Shown here in pieces: positions 60,612-64,000 of a stretch of DNA of 64,000 nucleotides; within the stretch, counting starts at the first letter, position 1, and each line of letters begins with the position of its first letter. The stretch lies in contig JAFZKY010000021.1 in the NCBI GenBank assembly GCA_017551725.1, forward strand, positions 21,010 to 85,009, written 5' to 3'. The DNA comes from Bacteroidales bacterium (GTDB lineage: Bacteria; Bacteroidota; Bacteroidia; Bacteroidales; WCHB1-69). The position numbers were made by a program, and so were the translations under genes. The notes beneath the pieces were generated by a model that made no database searches, was not told the origin of the DNA, and was given only the letters and a program-made list of their open reading frames with translations.

Positions 60612-60736
60612 TGTATGTTGATTTGTTGAATTGTTGAATTGTTTATTTGTTTATTTGTTTGTAGCCAAACAGTTTTTCTAATTACTAACTACTAACTACT
60701 GACTACTAACTACTAACTACTGATCACTGACCAGTC
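60612..60736. repeat. Low-complexity repeat block between the RND permease and its partner gene
   Basis: GTTGAATTGTTGAATTGTTT and TTATTTGTTTATTTGTTTG units, then ACTAACTACTGACTACTAAC-type units ending in GATCACTGACCAGT. Confidence 0.75.
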
Positions 60737-63700
60737 CTACACCTCATTCACGCCCAGTGCCTTGTTCCGTTCGCGGCGTTCGCGGCGACGGGCTTTGCCC
60801 TTCGCGCCCCATTCGGCGAACTTACTGAATATGATTGGGATAAGAATCAGCGTTACCATGGTGGAGAACGTCAGACCCCAGGCCACAACCATACCCATGG
60901 AGTTCCACATCTCGGCACCCTCGCCCTTGTCGATGGCCAGCGGGATCATGCCGAGCACGGTGGTCAGCGTGGTCATCAAGATCGGACGCAGACGGGAACG
61001 GCCGCCGGCAACGACAGCGTCCTTGATGGTCATACCGCGCTCGACACACAAGCTGGTGTAGTCGATCAGCACGATACCGTTCTTCACCACAATACCAATC
61101 AGCATCATCAGACCGATCAACGCCATGATACCCAATGCGGTGCGGGTGACGGCCAAGCCAATCAACACACCGGTGAGGGCGAAGAGGATGGAGAGCATGA
61201 TGACGAACGGGTAGGTGAACGACTCGAACTGGGCGGCCATCACCACATAAACCAACATGATAATCAGAGCCATCAGGACGAACATGTCGCCGAAGGCATC
61301 CTGCTGGTCTTCCCACGTACCGCCAATCTTGTAATCAAGGGTGGCGGGGATGTCCATCTGGTCGAGTTCCTTCTGTGCGGATTCCACCAGTTCGCTCAAT
61401 GCTGCGCCCTTGGCCACCACACAGGAGACTTTGACCATACGCTCACGATCCTTGCGGACAATGGTCGGCGGAGTGAAAGTCTCTTCTACCTTGGCCACAT
61501 CGCCCACACGGATACCCTTGCCCATGTTATTGTACATCAGAATATTCTCGACAGCACGTATATCATCGCGAAACTCCGGCGCATAACGGACACGGATATT
61601 GTACTCGTCACCATCCTCACGGAACTTGGAGGCCGTGTAACCATTGAAACGGTTACGCACATAACCGGCAGCGGTTGTGGAGTTAAGTCCATTTTCAGCC
61701 AACTTCTGACGGTCGAAAACAACTTCCAACTCGGGTGTGTACTCGTCACGGCTGATCACCACCTCAGAGCAGCCCTCCACCTGTCGCATACGCGCGGCAA
61801 GGTCGGCGGCAAACTGGTCGGTGGTGTTGAAATCGTAACAGTAGAGCTCAATGTCCACCGTTGATTGTCCACCCATACTGCCCTGTCCTGTGGAAACTGT
61901 CGAAGATACAATCTCGATATGTTGCCGCAAAAGGGCGCGGATGCCGTCGGAAATCTCTGTGATGAACTTGTCACGCTCGGTTTTCTTCACCAAACGGATA
62001 TTGAAAGAGAGCAGGTTTGTACCATTCTCGCGCATCAAGCTCCATGTGTTGTCCTCATCGGGCATACCCACGGAATAGTTGATGGATTTGATTTCGTTCG
62101 GGTACTGCTCACGGATTTCGTTTACAATCTGGTCGCCCAACGCTTTGGTGGTTTCCACACGGGTGCCTTGCGGCAGTTTCACGGTGACACTCAAACGGGC
62201 GTTATCCTGCGTGGGGAAGAATTCGGTGGGAATCACTAACAACAGGAAGAGGCTGGCGATGAAAATGGCGCTCGCGCTGAAGAAGACGGTCTTGCGGTGG
62301 TTGACGCACCAGCGGAGCAACTTGGCATAGCCATTGTCCAAACGGATGAGAAAGCGCTCGATCGGACCGTAAACTGCGGCGAACCATTTGCTCTTCTTGG
62401 GATTCTTTTTCAGCAAGAGCGAACAAAGCATCGGGGTCAATGTCATGGAGGCTATCAAGGAAACGGCAATCACAATGGTGACAATCCAACCTAACGACTT
62501 GAAGAGCACGCCGGCCATACCGGTGAGGAAGGTCAACGGCAAGAACACGGCGATAATCACCAAGGTGGAGGCGATAATGGAGAGCGACACCTCGCTGGTG
62601 GCAAACACGGCTGCCGCCTTGGGTTTCGATCCACGTTCAATATGTGTAGTAATGTTCTCCAACACCACGATGGAGTCATCAACCACCAATCCGATGGCGA
62701 TGGAGATAGAAGACAATGAAATGATATTCAGTGTATTACCAGTAGCTAACAAATAGATGAAGGCTGCAATCAACGACACGGGCACCACGATGGCGATGAT
62801 GATGGTGGCGCGCCATCTTCCCAAGAAGAAGAGCACCACAATGACCACCAACAACAGGATAATAAGGATGGTTTCCTCCAAACTGTCGATGGTGTTGGTG
62901 ATGTTGTCGGAGTTGTCAACCAGCACGCTCAGGTTCACGTCGGAGGGCAGCGAGTGCTGGATACCCGGCAACTCGGCCAGCACCTTCTTGCAAATCTGCA
63001 CGGTGTTGGCACCGGTCTGCTTCTGGATGATGATCATAGCGCCGCGTTGGCCGTCGGTGTAGGACTCCTGCATACGCTCCTGCAGGGTATCTTTCACCAC
63101 CGCCACGTCCTTCAGGAAGATGTTCTTGTTGTTGTAGCTGCCGACCACCACGTCCTCCATCTCGTCCGCGCTGTTGAACTCGCCATCGACGCGCATGGAG
63201 TAGGTCTTGGAGCCCACGTCCATGATACCAAGAGAAACGTTGCGGTTCTCTGCGCCCAAAACCTGTGCGATGGTTTCGATGGTGAGGTTATAACTCTCCA
63301 GCTTGTAAGGGTCGCAATAGACCTGGATCTCACGCTGCGGGGCGCCGGAGATGGAGACCGCACCCACGCCGCTGATACGCGACAGAGGGGAGGAAACCTT
63401 GTCGTCCAGAATCTTGTACAACGCCTGCGTGCTCTGGCCCGACTGCACTGACAGCATCATAATCGGCATGTCATCGGCGCTGAACTTGAAAAGATAGGGC
63501 TGGTTGGCACCGTCGGGCAGCGCCGATTTCACCATATCCAGCTTGTCGCGCACATCGTTGGTCTTCTGTTCAATATCCACACCATATTCAAATTCCAAAT
63601 AGACGATGGAATAGTTCTCCTTGGAGTTGGATGTGATGTGCTTGAGGTCGCTCAACGTGTTGAGTACGTTCTCGATGGGCTTGGACACGTTGTCCTCGAT

Positions 63701-63874
63701 GTCTTCCGCGCTGGCGCCGCCATAGACGGTGAGCACCATGATGGTGTTGCTGTCCATGTGCGGGAACAGGTCCACGGGCAGCCGTGTCATCGAAAAGATA
63801 CCGATGATGATGACGGCGATGTAAATCAACCCTGTCATGATGGGTCTTGCGACCGATTTCTGGTATATACTCAT
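60737..63874 (-). CDS. Efflux RND transporter permease subunit (AcrB/HAE1-like)
   Basis: A 1045-residue inner-membrane proton-driven pump, full length. It has the TM1 start KSVARPIMTGLIYIAVIIIGIF, porter domain 1 (HMDSNTIMVLTVYGGASAEDIE), and the TM4 proton-relay pair in IGLVVDDSIVVLEN. The second half starts VNHRKTVFFSASAIFIASLF, with porter motifs FPTQDNARLSVTVKLP and late helices (VVKNGIVLIDYTS, GGRSRLRPILMTTLTTVLGMIPLA). This fits the hydrophobe/amphiphile exporter branch rather than heavy-metal pumps. The adaptor and outer-membrane channel genes are expected just beyond the right edge. The PG0541-like gene follows. Confidence 0.94.
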   Translation of the reverse strand: MSIYQKSVARPIMTGLIYIAVIIIGIFSMTRLPVDLFPHMDSNTIMVLTVYGGASAEDIEDNVSKPIENVLNTLSDLKHITSNSKENYSIVYLEFEYGVDIEQKTNDVRDKLDMVKSALPDGANQPYLFKFSADDMPIMMLSVQSGQSTQALYKILDDKVSSPLSRISGVGAVSISGAPQREIQVYCDPYKLESYNLTIETIAQVLGAENRNVSLGIMDVGSKTYSMRVDGEFNSADEMEDVVVGSYNNKNIFLKDVAVVKDTLQERMQESYTDGQRGAMIIIQKQTGANTVQICKKVLAELPGIQHSLPSDVNLSVLVDNSDNITNTIDSLEETILIILLLVVIVVLFFLGRWRATIIIAIVVPVSLIAAFIYLLATGNTLNIISLSSISIAIGLVVDDSIVVLENITTHIERGSKPKAAAVFATSEVSLSIIASTLVIIAVFLPLTFLTGMAGVLFKSLGWIVTIVIAVSLIASMTLTPMLCSLLLKKNPKKSKWFAAVYGPIERFLIRLDNGYAKLLRWCVNHRKTVFFSASAIFIASLFLLLVIPTEFFPTQDNARLSVTVKLPQGTRVETTKALGDQIVNEIREQYPNEIKSINYSVGMPDEDNTWSLMRENGTNLLSFNIRLVKKTERDKFITEISDGIRALLRQHIEIVSSTVSTGQGSMGGQSTVDIELYCYDFNTTDQFAADLAARMRQVEGCSEVVISRDEYTPELEVVFDRQKLAENGLNSTTAAGYVRNRFNGYTASKFREDGDEYNIRVRYAPEFRDDIRAVENILMYNNMGKGIRVGDVAKVEETFTPPTIVRKDRERMVKVSCVVAKGAALSELVESAQKELDQMDIPATLDYKIGGTWEDQQDAFGDMFVLMALIIMLVYVVMAAQFESFTYPFVIMLSILFALTGVLIGLAVTRTALGIMALIGLMMLIGIVVKNGIVLIDYTSLCVERGMTIKDAVVAGGRSRLRPILMTTLTTVLGMIPLAIDKGEGAEMWNSMGMVVAWGLTFSTMVTLILIPIIFSKFAEWGAKGKARRRERRERNKALGVNEV

Positions 63875-63892
63875 ATTTCTGGTTGTTTGCTA

Positions 63893-64000
63893 TTGAGTGT
63901 TGGGCTTTGAACTATGACAATGAACTTTGGGTGTTGGGATTCTGTGTCCTCCCGCCAATTATTAATTACTAACTTTTGATTATTAATTATTAATTATTAA
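63893..64000. repeat. Low-complexity repeat block upstream of the RND permease
   Basis: TTTGAACTATGACAATGAAC resembles the block before uvrC, then ATTATTAATTACTAAC and ATTATTAATTATTAATTATT to the window edge. Confidence 0.7.

Overview
The window looks like chromosomal DNA of a member of the Bacteroidota, most likely order Bacteroidales. The signs are type IX secretion system (T9SS) parts and cargo with C-terminal sorting domains, many TAnnTTTG-type -7 promoter boxes, a SecD-SecF fusion, the rpmG-DUF4295-ftsY cluster, diaminopimelate dehydrogenase, and an RND pump followed by a PG0541-type protein. Most genes are core housekeeping. I see no prophage, integrase, insertion sequence or CRISPR array.

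Layout. 1-8.3 kb: the end of secDF, a PorE-like OmpA/TPR/propeller protein, lptB with an SRPBCC gene, mscL, pyrC and xseA. 8.3-18.6 kb (all minus strand): a secreted esterase, a 1325-residue T9SS cargo protein, and a five-gene YbhGFSR-like ABC exporter operon. 18.8-24.8 kb: dnaX, which is broken into two reading frames, a T9SS subtilase, and the (p)ppGpp synthetase/hydrolase. 24.8-39.8 kb: a T9SS cargo gene, ddh, a HerA-like ATPase, rbfA-lolC/E-porZ-recO-obgE, rpmG-DUF4295-ftsY, an in-frame ispH-purH fusion, and ung. 39.8-46.1 kb: a small secreted protein of six KDRWG repeats, a DnaQ-like exonuclease, Hsp20, a PCMD/FN3 T9SS cargo protein, a GH114-like lipoprotein, and an SPFH-Arc pair with a perfect 30-bp palindrome between the two genes. 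46.3-55.3 kb: a nucleosidase-like protein, tRNA-Ser and tRNA-Val, NUDIX regulator, glycosyltransferase, recJ, dnaA, a nucleotidyltransferase and uvrC. 55.3-64 kb: a TonB_C/OmpA protein, a T9SS esterase, an S41 protease, a decayed toxin-antitoxin locus, and an RND efflux permease with its PG0541-like partner.

How the genes connect. PorZ and the PorE-like protein belong to the T9SS that would export the five cargo proteins encoded here. LptB and the LolC/E-type permease serve outer-membrane biogenesis. DnaX, DnaA, RecJ, RecO, UvrC, XseA, Ung and the DnaQ-like exonuclease serve replication and repair. The points most worth a second look are the dnaX frame break, the ispH-purH fusion, the KDRWG repeat protein, the TonB_C-OmpA architecture, and a family of low-complexity intergenic repeats at seven or more sites. 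All family assignments come from reading the sequence and recognising motifs; no database search was run.
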